64,000 nt of DNA from Arcuatula senhousia (Eukaryota; Mollusca; Bivalvia; Mytilida; Mytilidae), in contig OZ020309.1 of assembly GCA_963971305.1 (NCBI GenBank), forward strand, positions 13,943,001 through 14,007,000. Reading direction: 5' to 3'. Positions 1 through 12,158 of this stretch are shown here, piece after piece. Under the pieces are notes generated by a model. That model ran no database searches. It was not told the DNA's origin and saw only the letters and a list, made by a program, of their open reading frames with translations. The stretch's first letter is position 1, and every line of letters begins with the position of its first letter. The translations under genes were made by a program, and so were the position numbers.

Positions 1-2697
1 ACACCAACCCATGTTTGGCCAAGTTAATGACCCTATCTAGACAAAGTGTTGTGTTCTTTAGGATACAAATTGTAATTGAACCGCCATGAAACTAGACTGG
101 GGTTGTAAACAAACACACTGCCCCTGTGAGTGACTGGCCAGATGTACAGACCAATTTCTGACTTGCATCTGCCGAGTTACGCTGTGAACTCAATATAGAA
201 TAGACATGCAATGGTAAGGCAAGACAGATATCGTTTTACCAAATTCAAAGTTACGACTTACGTCCCTCAGACAGGTGTGGCTGTCTCTAATTAAACTTTG
301 AAGACTCAAGAGAGTAGTTCATTTGTGTATTTTGGTCTTTTTGAAACATAATTAATCTTGATTTAAAATTCCATGTTGAATTCAATCTTTATTATTTTCG
401 TCAATTGTGGTATTGTGCGTGTCCTGCATTTAAGTTTATAGAAAATCATATCAATATGCATGTTCCTTAAGGAGCACCAGTTTAAGATCCTTGAACATTG
501 TCATTCACAACATCATAATTTATAGTTAATATAATGCTCCTTGATGAATTGGAGTTGTCACTTACAATCTGCATGATTCGTCCCATCACACACCTCCTTT
601 TTCTACATGTATGTATATCAATACTCACCTCCAAGTATAAATTATCAAAGAATCTTGGCAGTGTCATGTACGGTACATACATACAAATATATATTTGTAA
701 AGTATACAGAGGGAATGGTAAAAAGACAAAATATCCAGTATAAGTCCATCAAGGCTTAATAAGGCTCACTTTGTAATGAATACATTTTGTATCTGATGAG
801 AAAACACTTGTTAATGAAAACACTATCTATTGGGGCTATTTTATTATGGCAAATGATGAAGTATTATACTTGGATGTGGGCATGCAAAGACACATCTTAG
901 GAAATTACATAGGTTTACTGCCTCAAAAGTGCTATTGAGAATGAACAGAATCTATGATGAGCAGGACGTGCGGTTAGTGGAGTCTGATTTATGAGATATT
1001 AACCTGTGGTATAAAATGTTGAATATAAGAAATATTGTATATTGTTAGCATATTTCTTTTATACATTAAAAAAAAAGTTGAAAGATACTCACCCCTAGTA
1101 AGGTGGATTCACGACGATCAGGAAAGTCCAGTGAAGGATTCACGTAAAGTTGTATTTGGTAAGATGATTCAGTTTTGTCGGGTTAGATAAAAAAGTAAAC
1201 AACTTTGTTTTGTTGCAAAATTAATGTCTTTCGAAAGGTAAATGATCAATTTAATCCCGTCTCTTTATTTGTACCCCAAAAAACTAAAAAGTCGTAAAAG
1301 CATATACGAATATGTTTTAAAATAAAGTTACAATTAACGAAAAACGTCAAGGTTGACTTATGTTCATGACGAAAACTAGAACATCAAATAGTTGTGTTTT
1401 TGTTTCCTTAAAGTGTCTATATTTTTCATCAAAGCAAGACTATCATACGTACTAGAGACAAGTTGAAAATTTGTATTGAAAAAAATGAGTATACCTTAAA
1501 AAAATAGATGTAAAAATTGGCCGATGATGTTCTGGTAATAAGAGGATTCTGTTTTGGTAATGCACGGAGTTCGGTTCAGTATCGGTTTAAAAAAACATTT
1601 CAATTTATATGTATTAATATCTGTGGGTTAATGCTGTATAACTAAAGATAATCATAGTCATACTTAAAATGTTTAGTTAAATATCCACATTAGAAACTAA
1701 ATTATTGTTAAATATAGGATGCTTATTATTAGCAAAAATAATACAATCAATATACATCAATCAAGGCTTTGCATATTTGGTTGAATTTCTAGACATACTC
1801 GAAAGCGAAAAAGATCATTTAGAGTTTATTATCCCTATACCAACGGTTAAAGAAAATTTTTTAAATTCTACCATTTCATCTTAAAATTTATTGTCTTACA
1901 AGCGAATGCAAAATGATTTTGATACATTTCTCATCTCCTGGTTGAGTTTTCTCTTACTCATATCCATCTGAAATAAAAATTACAGCAAAGTTCCAGAAAA
2001 TAAATTTTGCTACGCCTGATGAGAAATGAGATTTAAATTTCTGGAAACCTTAAGGTTTTGTAAGTTTTTAAAAAAATGTTTCATGAGCGCTTTTGTAGTT
2101 TATGGACGGTCCTAAATGTCACGGTCAACTAGTCGAAGGGACAGAAAGAATCTCTCTTTGTTTTGAGGATAAACTTTTGTGTTTCAAGTAAACCCGATCT
2201 TGTGCAAGAACTTCTATTAAATTTTAAAACAAAACCAAAGCTACTTGCATATGCATACCAAGTTTCGTCAACATAAAGTGCTCATATAACTCAAACACTG
2301 AAACATTGATAGCATTAATTGCCGCCGCTGGCAAAGTAACAGTTATTGCTCGCCCTGCCCCTCCCCCCGAAAAAGTGCACCTCAGATATTAAGCATGGGT
2401 CTCAAATTACGGAAGCTCCAACCCATTTATCTATAAATAAATCCTCCATCTCGTTTTTTTAATTCGTTAGGTAGTTAGTTATTTAGTTTTGCCTTTACTC
2501 CAAGCAGCACGATTTCGGATATATTCGGGAGATGTTCATTAAAAGGGTGATACAATGAACATGAAATGATGATGAAGTGGAGGAAATGGGGACATCGGGC
2601 CAATCAGTAATGATAGTTTTTTACTGCCATTGGAAAAAGGTAGTGTGGACGGACAGTTAAGCCTCCTACATGGGGATCCTTCTGCAGCTGGGTTCTT
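1..2697. other. AT-rich non-coding DNA, no gene seen
   Basis: No exon, RNA gene or transposon protein is recognisable. Short open frames near 482-743 on both strands overlap each other and resemble nothing known. The only structured piece is the inverted-repeat arm at 1091-1160, listed separately. The position, about 19 kb upstream of the first visible TIPRL exon and on the same side of the repeat block, makes intronic or intergenic sequence equally possible. Confidence 0.5.
1091..1160 (-). repeat. Left arm of an 8.2-kb-spaced inverted repeat
   Basis: The reverse complement of this stretch matches 9279-9349 over about 70 bases with only about two mismatches (around the acttt/acatt and gaatcc/gaattc positions). 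Similarity continues inward in broken form: the block at 1166-1190 (gattcagttttgtcggg) resembles the reverse complement of 8846-8898. It could be one dispersed repeat present twice in opposite orientation or the ends of a decayed element. Confidence 0.75.
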
Positions 2698-4036
2698 TTT
2701 AGCTCACCTGACCCGAAGGGTCATGTGAGCTATTGCCATCACTTTGCGTCCGTCGTCCGTCCGTCGTCCGTTAGCTTTTTTCAAACATCTTCTTCTCTGA
2801 AACTGCTTGGCCAATTGCAGCCAAACTTGATATGGTTGTTCCTTAGGGTATTGTGCAAAAAGTTTGCGTTGGGATTTTTGATATGTCAAAAAACATGGCT
2901 GCTGTTACTAAAAATAGAACAGGGGGGTCAAATATAGTTTTTTGCAAATAACTCAAAAACGGTCACAGATATCAAAATTCTGGCACGGGTAAAAGTGATC
3001 AGCACCTCAAGATCTACCTGGCTACAAATATTCATAAAGATCCAACAACCGATGTAGGAGTTATTGCCCTTTTTCTGAATTTTTTCAAAATTTTGCACTT
3101 ATTTAGCCCTATATCTTGAAAACTGTACAAGATATTTTAATAATTCAAATTGCATATGATTAAGCACGTCAAGATCTACATTTTATGTAATTAGGTCAAA
3201 GCTGTAGAACCATTTCTTTTAGGAGTTATGGCCCTTGAAGCGTCAAAATTTACCATTTTTCATTTCTTTTTCCCTGAATTTCAAAGATGAACTTGTCTGA
3301 CACCATACATCCAACTTCAACCAAACTTGGCACAGTTGCTTAATGGCATAATTGCTACAATTCTGTTGTTCGGATTTTTGATTCGTCAAAAAATATGGCC
3401 GCCATGGCTAAAAATAGAACATAGGGGTAAATTGCAGTTTTTTGCTAATTACTCAAAAATAGGTACAGATATCAAAATTCTGTTGTGAGACAAAAGTGAT
3501 CAGCATCTCAAGATCTACCTGCTCTGAAATTTTCAAGAAGATCCAACAATCCACATAGGAGTTATTGCCCTTTTTCTGGATTTTTTGAAAATTTTGCACT
3601 TATTTAGCCCTATATCTTGAAAACTATACAAGATATTTTAAAAATTCAAATTGCATATGATTAAGCACGTCAAGATCTACATTTTATGTAATTAGGTCAA
3701 AGCTGTAGAACCATTTCTTTTAGGAGTTATGGCCCTTAAAGCGTCAAAATTTACCATTTTCCATTGTTTAATAGCTTATCTGCTACAACTCTATTGTCAG
3801 ATTTTTTATTTGTAAAAAAACATGGCCACCATGGCTAAAAATAGAACATTATTGAGGGATAAATTGCATTTTTTCGCTAATAACTCAAAAATGGTTTCAG
3901 ATATCAAAATTGTGTAAGAATCAAAAGTGATCAGCATGTTAAGATTTACCTGTCCTGAAATTTCAAAAAAGATCTGACTGCTGATGTGGGAGTTATTGTT
4001 CTTTTTCCTTATTTTTGCCAAATTTGCACTTATTAA

Positions 4037-7000
4037 GGTGATAGGTACGTAAATGACTTAGTCCAACAAATTTTTTAAAATTTGGTATGTAGATTTATTT
4101 TGTCAATTCCTACCAAAATACCGAAAAAAATATATAGGTCACCGATATATCTTAGAAGATATGGGACATTGAAAATTGGATGTTCAATATTTTATTTATA
4201 TTGAAATAACGTTAAAAAAGGACCTAAAAAGCGTACGGTTTTCACTTTAATTATTCATCAGAAAAAACGTATCCAACAATTTTTTTGGAAAAAATACATA
4301 TAAATCCGATTTTAATTTCCTTTCTATTGATGTAAAAATATTTGGGGGTCACCGACTTGGTTTTTTCACTATAAACTCTCGAAGTCTTCAGTTCCAGTCC
4401 AAAAAGCGAAAAACAAGCGACGTTATACTAGACGTCGACGTCAAAACTTTCTAAATGCCGGAGTATAAGGCATTTTAAGGATTTGGTAAGTATAAGGATT
4501 TGCTTCAATAATTAGGGAGCAACCATTTGATTTCTATTGGGGGAGGGGGGCTATGGGTATTTTCTTCGTCCTACCTTAATATTTACGGGAAAAAAATCGA
4601 GCCTGGATTTTTTAGCCCTAGCGTGCAGTTTTTTTATATTTTTAAAGCTACATTTTTTTTCGTCCAAAAATACCATCCTGCCTTTTTTTTAATTCAAAGC
4701 ACTGTCTTGCCTTTTTATTTACAATCACAAACGTTTTAGTTACAAACTGCAATCTATTTAGCCTTGCAAATACATGCCAATTTTGGCCAAGACAAATTGA
4801 TGTGTTACATGCCGATACGATTTTTTTCTTCATTTCTATACACATGCATGTACACCACCTGAAAAGAAGGCACACATTATCAATGCGTTTGTATTCCCGG
4901 CATAATATTTTTGAGTTACTGATGCACACGGGGTATGACCGACTATCTTTAACGCTGGAAATCTGAAGGCAGTCAAAAAAAAAAATGGATGGATACTTTT
5001 GACAAAGAAAAAAGCAAATGTGTACTGAAGACGCTATGGAATATCGCAAATTAAAAAAGGCGGACAAACTTGGTAAACATCATAAAGATCAATTAAAAAA
5101 CAAAACACACAACAACATCAAAAACACATAATAAATTCCAAACAATAAACCGCAACCAGCAACGTAAACTTTAGTGCTTTTGGAGAGTAAGCAGTTCATG
5201 CTTGCTATATAGCACACCCGTCATGTTATGTTCTATTGACAATTTGAGAAAATGGCCGACAACAGTCTAATTACAAACTGCTATATCTTCTAACCTCTCC
5301 TGTCAAATTATCATTTTCGTGGTTGAATATCATGCATTGTAAAACAATGGACTGTCTCTAGATTTTCATGTGTTAACGTTGACAGTCGTATTTTACCCAG
5401 TGGATTCAGGTACCTCTATTACATGAACGTGACGGACAGATAGATTAGGACCGTCAGATTTAATCATTCGTCTTTTCTGATTCTGGTGAAGCCTTCGGCG
5501 CGGACGAACATTGCCCTCTTCTTTCGAAGGTGGAGCATAAAAATGGCGTAATCACGCGCGATTAGCACGTAGAGGTAATGTAAATTACTAAATTATCATT
5601 CTTCAATAGGAAAATGAAGAATTAGACTTTTGGATTTTTGCATCTTTTGTACATCATACTTTTTTGAATTTAAATTCTTTTAGATTGGTCTCTCTTATTA
5701 GAGGAATGTTCGTTACCGTCTGGCCACATGGACTTGCTGTCCTATAATCAATATTTCCCTGTGGTTTGGCTCGGTCACATTCCTGGATCTTAGTAAGCTA
5801 AGGTTAAACAAAATCTCATCATTGTGTATATAAAAACGTTTTTAAAAAGCCATTAATTCCTCGCCATTTATTTTTACAGTCTAGAGCAACCTGTATGCAG
5901 TACAGACTTTTAAAATAAAAACGATGTTCAACGTTCAACGCCCGGGGGGGGGGGGGCTACTGCCTATGATTTATGGTATACCTGTGGCGTTGCCCTGCCG
6001 TCTGAACCAGACCCTGTTAGCATCAAGAAATTTGCGAAAAACATACCCTGTTATACCAGCGGACATTTTATAACATACCCTGTTATTTCCACGTCAAAAT
6101 GCTTTGGTATATGTTTATAGGAAGTTCACAATGGGAAGAACTTTTTGAGCTGAAATAGATCAGGAACTTTCATTTTAGAAGCATTTTAAGTTAAAATTTC
6201 AAGTCTATTTTATTTAACTGATGAAACTTGTTGATTTTTACATATTCGTAACCCTGTTGGTTACAGCAGGGCTGAATTTTTAACCCTGTTCTACAATTTG
6301 ATGCCTGAAAAATAGACCCTTTATTGCGGCACACTCCTACCATTCATTATATAGCCAGCACCCTCCAGCGATACAATAAAACCTTTATCTATAGTTTATA
6401 CGTGTCTTTTTCAGCAAATAAGAAGACGAAATAAAAAAAACGAACTCTCATGACAGCTTGCTAATTTTTACTAGGGCATACAGGGCCTAGCAATTTCAAG
6501 TCCAGTTTCAATTTGAAAATATTCTCGGAATTTGTATTTTAAGCGAAAAAAATTATACGTTTCATTATCTTTCCTTAGTTCAATTCAGTGATCAATCCAT
6601 ATCAATATCAAAATTCAGTTTTTTGGTATTCCGTCTAGAATTTCGATGTCTTTTTTCCCTGCATGAAACGCGTGAGCCGGCTTTGTGTATATTTTATGTG
6701 TGAACATTTTCACGGAATATAGGCTATTAAATTATATATAAACGGCCTATACCATATCAACGCATGTGCTTACAATGATACAGCAATAGGGAAGCTGGAC
6801 AGGTTTTGTGTCAAAAGACCCCTTTTCCATGCACGAACAGCGAATTCTTGCGAATGGTTTTAGTAGGAAATCACACGGGTCCTAGCTCCCATTTTATATA
6901 AACATGTTAGAAACTTTTCAGAACTTTCGTATGATCATCATTTTGTGACAATATAAGTTTCAACTGTATAAGATATTTAATAGTAGATTTCTAACTTCTG

Positions 7001-7166
7001 TAATCCGTTTTTTGGGGGGTATAAAAAAAAAACTTCCTTCGTTGATCTCGTTAAACTTTGTTCATCGACGAATATCTTTTCATTTGTGATACGAGGGATA
7101 ACTCTTACTAAAACGACGTCATTTTCCCGTTTTCCGATAGGGGCGCTGATTTACGTACCTATCACC
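4037..7166. mobile_element. TTAA-flanked transposon with 18-bp TIRs, piggyBac-like, non-autonomous
   Basis: The left end GGTGATAGGTACGTAAAT (4037-4054) is an exact reverse complement of 7149-7166. Both ends are flanked by TTAA (4033-4036 and 7167-7170). Intact copies of the host repeat elsewhere read through this position (cacttatttagccc), so the insertion is clear. A TTAA target duplication is the signature of the piggyBac superfamily. No transposase is recognisable in the 3,130 bp; a 139-codon minus-strand frame at 4648-5067 is low-complexity and resembles nothing. The interior holds a degenerate dispersed repeat (about 5085-5260), a 13-14-base G run near 5943 followed by repeated accctgtta words, and otherwise nothing recognised. 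Confidence 0.8.
5085..5260 (+). repeat. Degenerate dispersed repeat 'X', copy 1
   Basis: An A/C-rich stretch (acacaacaacatcaaaaaca) runs into gtgcttttggagagtaagca and a gctatatagcac word. The same order of words appears at 7817-8030, 20741-20866 and 57083-57310. Class unknown; no terminal repeats or open frame seen. Confidence 0.5.
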
Positions 7167-7300
7167 TTAAGCCCAATATCTTAAAAACTAACCAAGATAT
7201 TTCAGAAATTTAAATCGCATATGGTTAAGCACAATAATATCTACAAATATATGTATCTGTGTAAATCAGGTGAGCGATTCAGGCTCTTGGGAGCCTCTTG

Positions 7301-9278
7301 TTTTTCAAACACAGTGCACCACTATGGTTTGCATTCAGGTTTTCCGCATTATATCCTGACAACCCCGGCATTCAGTATGGCAGGTCTGTGCCATTCAACC
7401 ACCTGTCTTTATTTGGGCAAAGCGGCCTGATGCGACGAAAGGTCTCTGAGTGATTTTAAGTGGACATTTACTGATAAGCTAAAGCGCTGCACTGGGCCTA
7501 TTTGCCATCCGGGATCCGCACGGAGGTTTTGCAATTCGAAAATAGTAAATACTGTAACGAAATGAAATGTGCCTGTTTGCAGGAATATAAAGGCAACCAA
7601 TTCACAGTCATTGCTAATGCAGTTTGTTCCAAAAATGAGACTGCATGTAGATGCACCCCCTTCCAGATCTAGAAAAATCTGAGATGAGGCATCTATAATT
7701 CCAATTGATGCAAACATGTAATTAAGATACGTTTTAGGCACATTTTAAGATATTTTAGGGTCATATTGATTTAATTCCTACTTATAAGTATATGCAAAAA
7801 CTCCAAGTATTTTGACAAAAATCAAGTGGGGCATTCGAGTGCTAAAAGTCAAATAGGGCAACCACAAAACCAGTTAACATGAACGTGAACAGCATGAAGA
7901 AACATAAAACAAACACAAATCAACAAAACAGTTATCAACCACGCAGAAAGTGAACTCGTGTGCTCCGGAAAAGTAAGCAGTTCCTGTATGCATGCTATTT
8001 AACAACAGTCGCGCTGCCAATTTCAAATTCAGTGTGTCAATTCCAGTAAAGGAAGATAAAACAAAACCCTATGACAAACCAACATCTGCACTCATCTGAA
8101 AGATAGAAATCCCATATTGTCTATGAGCTCATGATGTCTTCCTTAAAAATTGTTTTATGTCAAGACAGCAAACTAGGAGCAACATAACCCTGTGTTAGCA
8201 CTTTTTGTGTCATATGTGTGACGCTCTGCCAAGGAAATCGATGTAATATTACCGCAAGCTCTGGAGTAATGAATCAATTGTGGAACTTGAACTCCATTAG
8301 CTGGAGTAAACGAAATTTTGCTACACAAGGAGTATAAAAGTTGACGATTTGAATATTTATTGAAGTCATCACGTTTTTTATAGAGATTTGTTAAAAAATT
8401 TTCCTTTGGAATTTATTTCGAGAGATATAGATCTAAATACGAAGCAGACTTTTGAGAATCTGTTGTGTCCTTTATCTCAAGTTTCTGACGATAAATGAGT
8501 ATTGAGAAACGTTCAGTGAAAGGACATCATCAATATAATGGAAAGTGAAGTTAAAAGAGAGAGCTAGTCTACGATCCTTTTTTGTCTAGAAGTGATTGTA
8601 AGAAGTCTGCTTCATATGAATAAAGACATTAATCTATTATAGCTTTATTAATGCCAATTTTACCCAAAAGGTTGTAAGCATATAACAAGTTCAAAATATC
8701 TAAAATTTGGAATGTAAGCATGCATGATATCCGAATCAACGAATTCTGTTAGTTCCTGGATAACACGAAATGAGTTTGAGTAAAATAGGTCATATATGCA
8801 ATTTGTAATTACGCAATCTTTTGTAAATAACCATAAAAATGTATGATATAACCCGACAAAACAGTATCCACAATTTACTGAACAAAACTGAATCCTCTAA
8901 AATGGTGATACAAATTACCGGTTTGATGTGTCAACTAATTTAATTTTCTTAAACAGTTGGCAGTACTCTCCTTGCATGTTTTAATTTAAAATGATTTAAA
9001 AAGAACGTGGGTACACATTGCATGCTTTATCATAAGTTTGAAATGTGTTGTTTACTTTTAATTTAGAGTTATAAAATGTATAACCTTTTTATTCATAACT
9101 TTTAAACCATTAATCATAGATTAACCAAACTTTCACATTTTGTTGAAATCAATACAAAAATGTAAATCATAAAGAAATATAAATACTTCATAGGTTTATG
9201 TTTATTTACAATGCTCAGGTGTGCATTTTATGTGCGTTTTGTAAACAATATCGATCAAAAAAGGGACAAATTCAACCC
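7301..9278. other. Non-coding stretch between an INE and the Helentron
   Basis: No supported gene. A 110-codon minus-strand frame at 7409-7741 has no recognisable motif and is treated as chance. A degenerate copy of dispersed repeat X lies at 7817-8030. The block 8846-8898 is a broken continuation of the inverted repeat at 1091-1190. No AGCTCACC-type 5' terminus for the downstream Helentron is visible here. Confidence 0.5.
7817..8030 (+). repeat. Degenerate dispersed repeat 'X', copy 2
   Basis: It begins with ggggcattcgagtgctaaaa, continues through an A/C-rich part and ends in gtgctccggaaaagtaagca. It shares word order with copies at 5085, 20741 and 57083. Confidence 0.5.
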
Positions 9279-9349
9279 ACCAAATACAACATTACGTGAA
9301 TCCTTCACTGGACTTTCCTGATCGTCGTGAATTCACCTTACTAGGGGTG
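9279..9349 (+). repeat. Right arm of the 8.2-kb-spaced inverted repeat
   Basis: Inverted near-identical partner of 1091-1160. It begins the open stretch 9296-9502 (starts MNPSLDFPDRREFTLLG), which I do not recognise. Whether it belongs to the 5' region of the Helentron that follows or is an independent repeat cannot be decided from one locus. Confidence 0.75.
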
Positions 9350-9581
9350 ATCCTTAAAAAAAACATTTACAACAAAGAAGATTGCCTTAAAAAGTTCCCC
9401 AAAATTGACCTTGAAAATGAAAAAAAAAACCTTGGATTTCATCATGAAAAAAGAGTGGGAACCCTGTGGTCTACTTTCATCAAACCCCACGAAAATGAAT
9501 GAATCCACAGTAGGAAGGAGTTACCATATGTAGTTAAGCATGTTACCAGGAAATTTTCATCCTCAAATTTTTGTGGGAGTT

Positions 9582-9786
9582 ATGAGGAAAACTTCTTTAG
9601 ACATGTTAGAAGAAATAACAATAGATGACATGAAATCAGCTGAATCCATCAGAAGAGTGTTGAAAAATAATGAGGGAACAGATTTCAGAAAAATGTGCGT
9701 GGGTCACCAATGTACTGGGAAGTTGCTATGAGAAATGCTTTTGCTATGTTAACATGGTTAAGGCAAATTGGTTTGCCAGCTTTTTT
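9582..9786 (+). pseudogene. Helentron replicase, N-terminal part
   Basis: The first frame gives MRKTSLDMLEE...RRVLKNNEG. After a one-base frameshift near 9690 it gives VRGSPMYWE...MLTWLRQIGLPAFF. The VRGSP.YWE and LRQ.GLP.FF blocks are typical of the Helitron-like N domain, the region leading to the HUH nuclease that nicks and ligates single-stranded DNA in rolling-circle transposition. The text stops after Phe-Phe at the T run where an INE is inserted and resumes at 11255. The frame further upstream (9296-9581) is broken and not recognised, so the true start is unknown. Confidence 0.8.
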
Positions 9787-11254
9787 AGCTCACCTGACCC
9801 GAAGGGTCATGTGAGCTATTGTCATCGTTAAGCGTCCGTCGTCCGTCCGTCCGTTAACTTTTCTTCAAAGATCTTCTTCTCTGAAACCACTGAAGGGATT
9901 GCATTGAAACTTGGTATTCTTGATCTTTAGGATGTCCTCTACCAAGTTTGTGAATTATATATATGTCGACAATCCAACATGGCTGCCATTGCTAAAAATA
10001 GAACAGGGGGTCAGATCATTGTTTTTGGCTTATAACTCAAAAAGTATAAGAGATAGTAAAATCCGAAGCAACCTACCTTGTTTAGCATCTAAAGCTCTAT
10101 CAATCTCTCCATTGAGTCGAAGTTGTGAAACGACTCCTTATAGGAGTTATTGCCCTTTTTTCATAAAAATTGACCATTTTTGCAGTTTTTGGACTATATC
10201 TTGAAAACAGTTAGAGCTAGAGGAATAGTTAGCATTGCAGAATTGTTAAGCTCATTGAGATATACAAAAATGATTTCAGGGTCTAAATTGTCAGATCAGC
10301 CATTTAAGAGTTATTCCCCTTTAACTGTTTTTTTCCAGGAATTTACACTGATTTTCAAAAATCTTCTTCTCTGAAACCACTAAAGGGATTGCATTGATAC
10401 TTAGTATACTTGATTTTTAGGATGTCCTCTACCAAGTTTGTGAATTATATACACATCCACCAACCAACATGGCCGCCGTTGCTAAAAATAGAACAGGGGG
10501 GTCAGACCATTGTTTTTGGCTTATAACTCAAAAAGTATAAGAGATAGAGAAAATCTGAAGCAACCTTTCGTGTTCAGCATCATAAGCTCTACAAATCTCT
10601 CCATTGCGTCAAAATTTTGAAACGACTACTTATAGGAGTTATTGCCGTTTAATCGTCAAAATTGACCATTTTTGCAGTTTTTAGACAATATCTTGAAAAC
10701 CGTTAGAGCTAGAGGAATAGTTAGCATTGCAAAATTGTTAAGCTCAATCAGATCTACCAACATGTTACAGGGTCAAAATTGTCAAATCAGCCATTTAAGA
10801 GTTATTCCCCTTTAACTGTTTTTTTTTTTTTCATTAATTTTAACTGATTTTCAAAAATCTTCTTCTCTGAAGCCACTGAAGGGATTGCTTTGAAACTTGG
10901 TACACTTGATCTTTGGGATGTCCTCTACCAAGTTTGTGAATTATATACATGTCGACCAACCAACATGGCCGCCATTGCTAAAAATAGAACAGGGGGGTCA
11001 GACCATTGTTTTTGGCTTATAACTCGAAAAGTATAAGAGATAGAGAAAATCTGAAGCAACTTTTCTTGTTCAGCATAAAAAGGTCCTTGTAGGAGTTATT
11101 GCCCTTTAACTGTTTTTTTTCTATTAATTTAAACTGATTTCCAAAAATCTTCTCTGAAACTTCTGAAAGGATTGTTTTGCAACTTTGTAAGCTTGACAGT
11201 TTGTGGAATTTATTCAAACTTTGGCATAAGATTCAGGCTCCTGGGAGCCTCTAG
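9784..11254 (+). mobile_element. INE family 1B inserted in the Helentron replicase gene
   Basis: Its 5' end is a T run plus AGCTCACC at 9787, a hairpin and a GTCCGTCC microsatellite. Three subfamily B cores follow (words tcttcttctctgaaaccact and tataagagatagagaaaatc). Its 3' end is attcaggctcctgggagcct plus CTAG at 11251-11254. Joining the flanks restores the replicase reading ...LPAFF|ITLSEADRRW with no target duplication: six T on the left plus three on the right, against six needed. The element therefore starts with TTTAGCTCACC. A very similar element lies at 40134-41617. Confidence 0.9.
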
Positions 11255-11380
11255 TTTATAACATTGTCTGAAGCTGACCGTCGTTGGCCAGAAATTCTAG
11301 AATCAGTATGTTCTCAGCAAAATACAGATGTTCATGACAATCCTGATTTGATTTCATACTGTTCACTGATTAACACCAAT
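11255..11380 (+). pseudogene. Helentron replicase, second fragment
   Basis: Encodes ITLSEADRRWPEILESV followed by about 24 more residues up to ..SLINTN. The S.AD.RWPE block directly follows LP.FF in Helitron replicases, so the two pieces are one protein split by the INE at 9784-11254. The frame is open across the fragment. It ends at the insertion of a different INE (11381-11930). Confidence 0.85.
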
Positions 11381-11930
11381 ATTATACCCCCACTCGTACG
11401 AGAGGGGGCTATATTGCTATCACCTTGTCCGTCTGTCCATCCGGTTCAATTTCTCTGCTTCTGCTAGATGGATTGGTTTCAAATTTGGTACACAGCTTCA
11501 GCATGATGAGTTATACTTTCAGGTCAGCCCATCATCTACTTCCAGTTTTCCGAGCTGGCTTAGACTTTTTTAGGGTAAAAAATTTGAAATGTGAAATTTT
11601 TCGTAACTGATTTCTCAGCTCCTACTGGATGGATTAGTATCAAATTTAATACACAGCTTCATCATGATGAGTTATACCATGCCTCCCCTTTCCAGGTCAG
11701 TCCATCATCTACTTCCTGTTTTCTGAGCCGACTTAGACTTTTTTATGGGTCAAAAATAGACATTTTTTGTAACAGATTTCCCAGCTTCTACAGAAGGAAT
11801 TGATTTCAAATTTGGTATACAGCTTAAGCATGATGAGTTGTACTGTGCCTCCCTTTTCCAGGTCAGTTGGTCATCTACTTCCTGTTTTCTGAATGGTTGA
11901 GTGGGGGTATGCTTAGCACGACTTAGTGCA
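11381..11930 (+). mobile_element. INE family 9 (CCCCCACTCG ends) inserted in the replicase gene
   Basis: The 5' end has a hairpin formed by cccccactcg and cgagaggggg, followed by a short GTCCGTCTGTCC microsatellite at 11419-11432. Three core units of 161-166 bp follow (words ggattggtttcaaatttggta and catctacttcctgttttctg). The 3' end is gagtgggggtatgc plus a small hairpin (GCAC/GTGC) at 11917-11930. Joining the flanks gives ..SLINTN|PLVTVTRMF.., the expected Helitron continuation. A degenerate fragment of this family is in a MULE intron near 58560-58650. Confidence 0.8.
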
Positions 11931-12158
11931 ACCCCTTGTGACTGTAACAAGAATGTTTGATAGGTGCTTGAAGTATTTCATCAATGATGTCATTAAGTCG
12001 CCATCTCATCCTGTAGGACAAGTGGTTGACATGTTTGGACGAATAGAATTCCAAGCAAGAGGTTGGCCTCATTACCATGGCTTATTATGGGTTAACAATT
12101 TACCTATTTACGGAGAAGCAGACCCCTCTGAACATATTAAAATTCATTGATAACTATA
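11931..12158 (+). pseudogene. Helentron replicase, HUH nuclease motif
   Basis: Encodes PLVTVTRMFDRCLKYF and later GRIEFQARGWPHYHGLLWV. The His-Tyr-His in PHYHGLLW is the metal-binding HUH motif, with the preceding F.RIEFQ.RG block of Helitron replicases, so the motif itself is intact here. A one-base frameshift occurs just before ..FIDNY. The remainder continues after the MITE at 12159-12686. Confidence 0.9.

Larger units (their letters stand above)
2698..7300 (+). mobile_element. INE family 1A element, split by a TTAA transposon
   Basis: The 5' end is a T run plus AGCTCACC at 2701, a hairpin (stem arms around CTGACCC/GGGTCA) and a GTCCGTC microsatellite at 2747-2771. The core is the roughly 500-bp unit with the marker words ggccgccatggctaaaaata and ggagttattgccc. 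The 3' end at 7267-7300 is CAGGTGAGCGATTCAGG followed by the hairpin ggctcttgggagcc and CTTG. The inverted words GCTCACCTG (5') and CAGGTGAGC (3') are asymmetric: terminal at the 5' end, subterminal at the 3' end. No protein is encoded, so it is non-autonomous. A 3.1-kb transposon at 4037-7166 interrupts the last core unit. Confidence 0.85.

Noticed and set aside
482..743. Overlapping frames of 66 and 69 codons on opposite strands as a TIPRL upstream exon
   Set aside because: Neither encodes TIPRL-like residues and no fitting splice sites were seen.
2701..2735. 5' hairpin of family 1 as a transcription terminator
   Set aside because: Hairpin plus T run resembles a bacterial terminator, but it is the conserved end of a transposable element in an intron-containing genome.
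4648..5067. 139-codon minus-strand frame in the TTAA element
   Set aside because: No DDE/DDD or zinc motifs of a piggyBac transposase; biased composition from A-rich sequence.
7409..7741. 110-codon minus-strand frame
   Set aside because: No recognisable motif, no splice context, no match to the Helentron or TIPRL.
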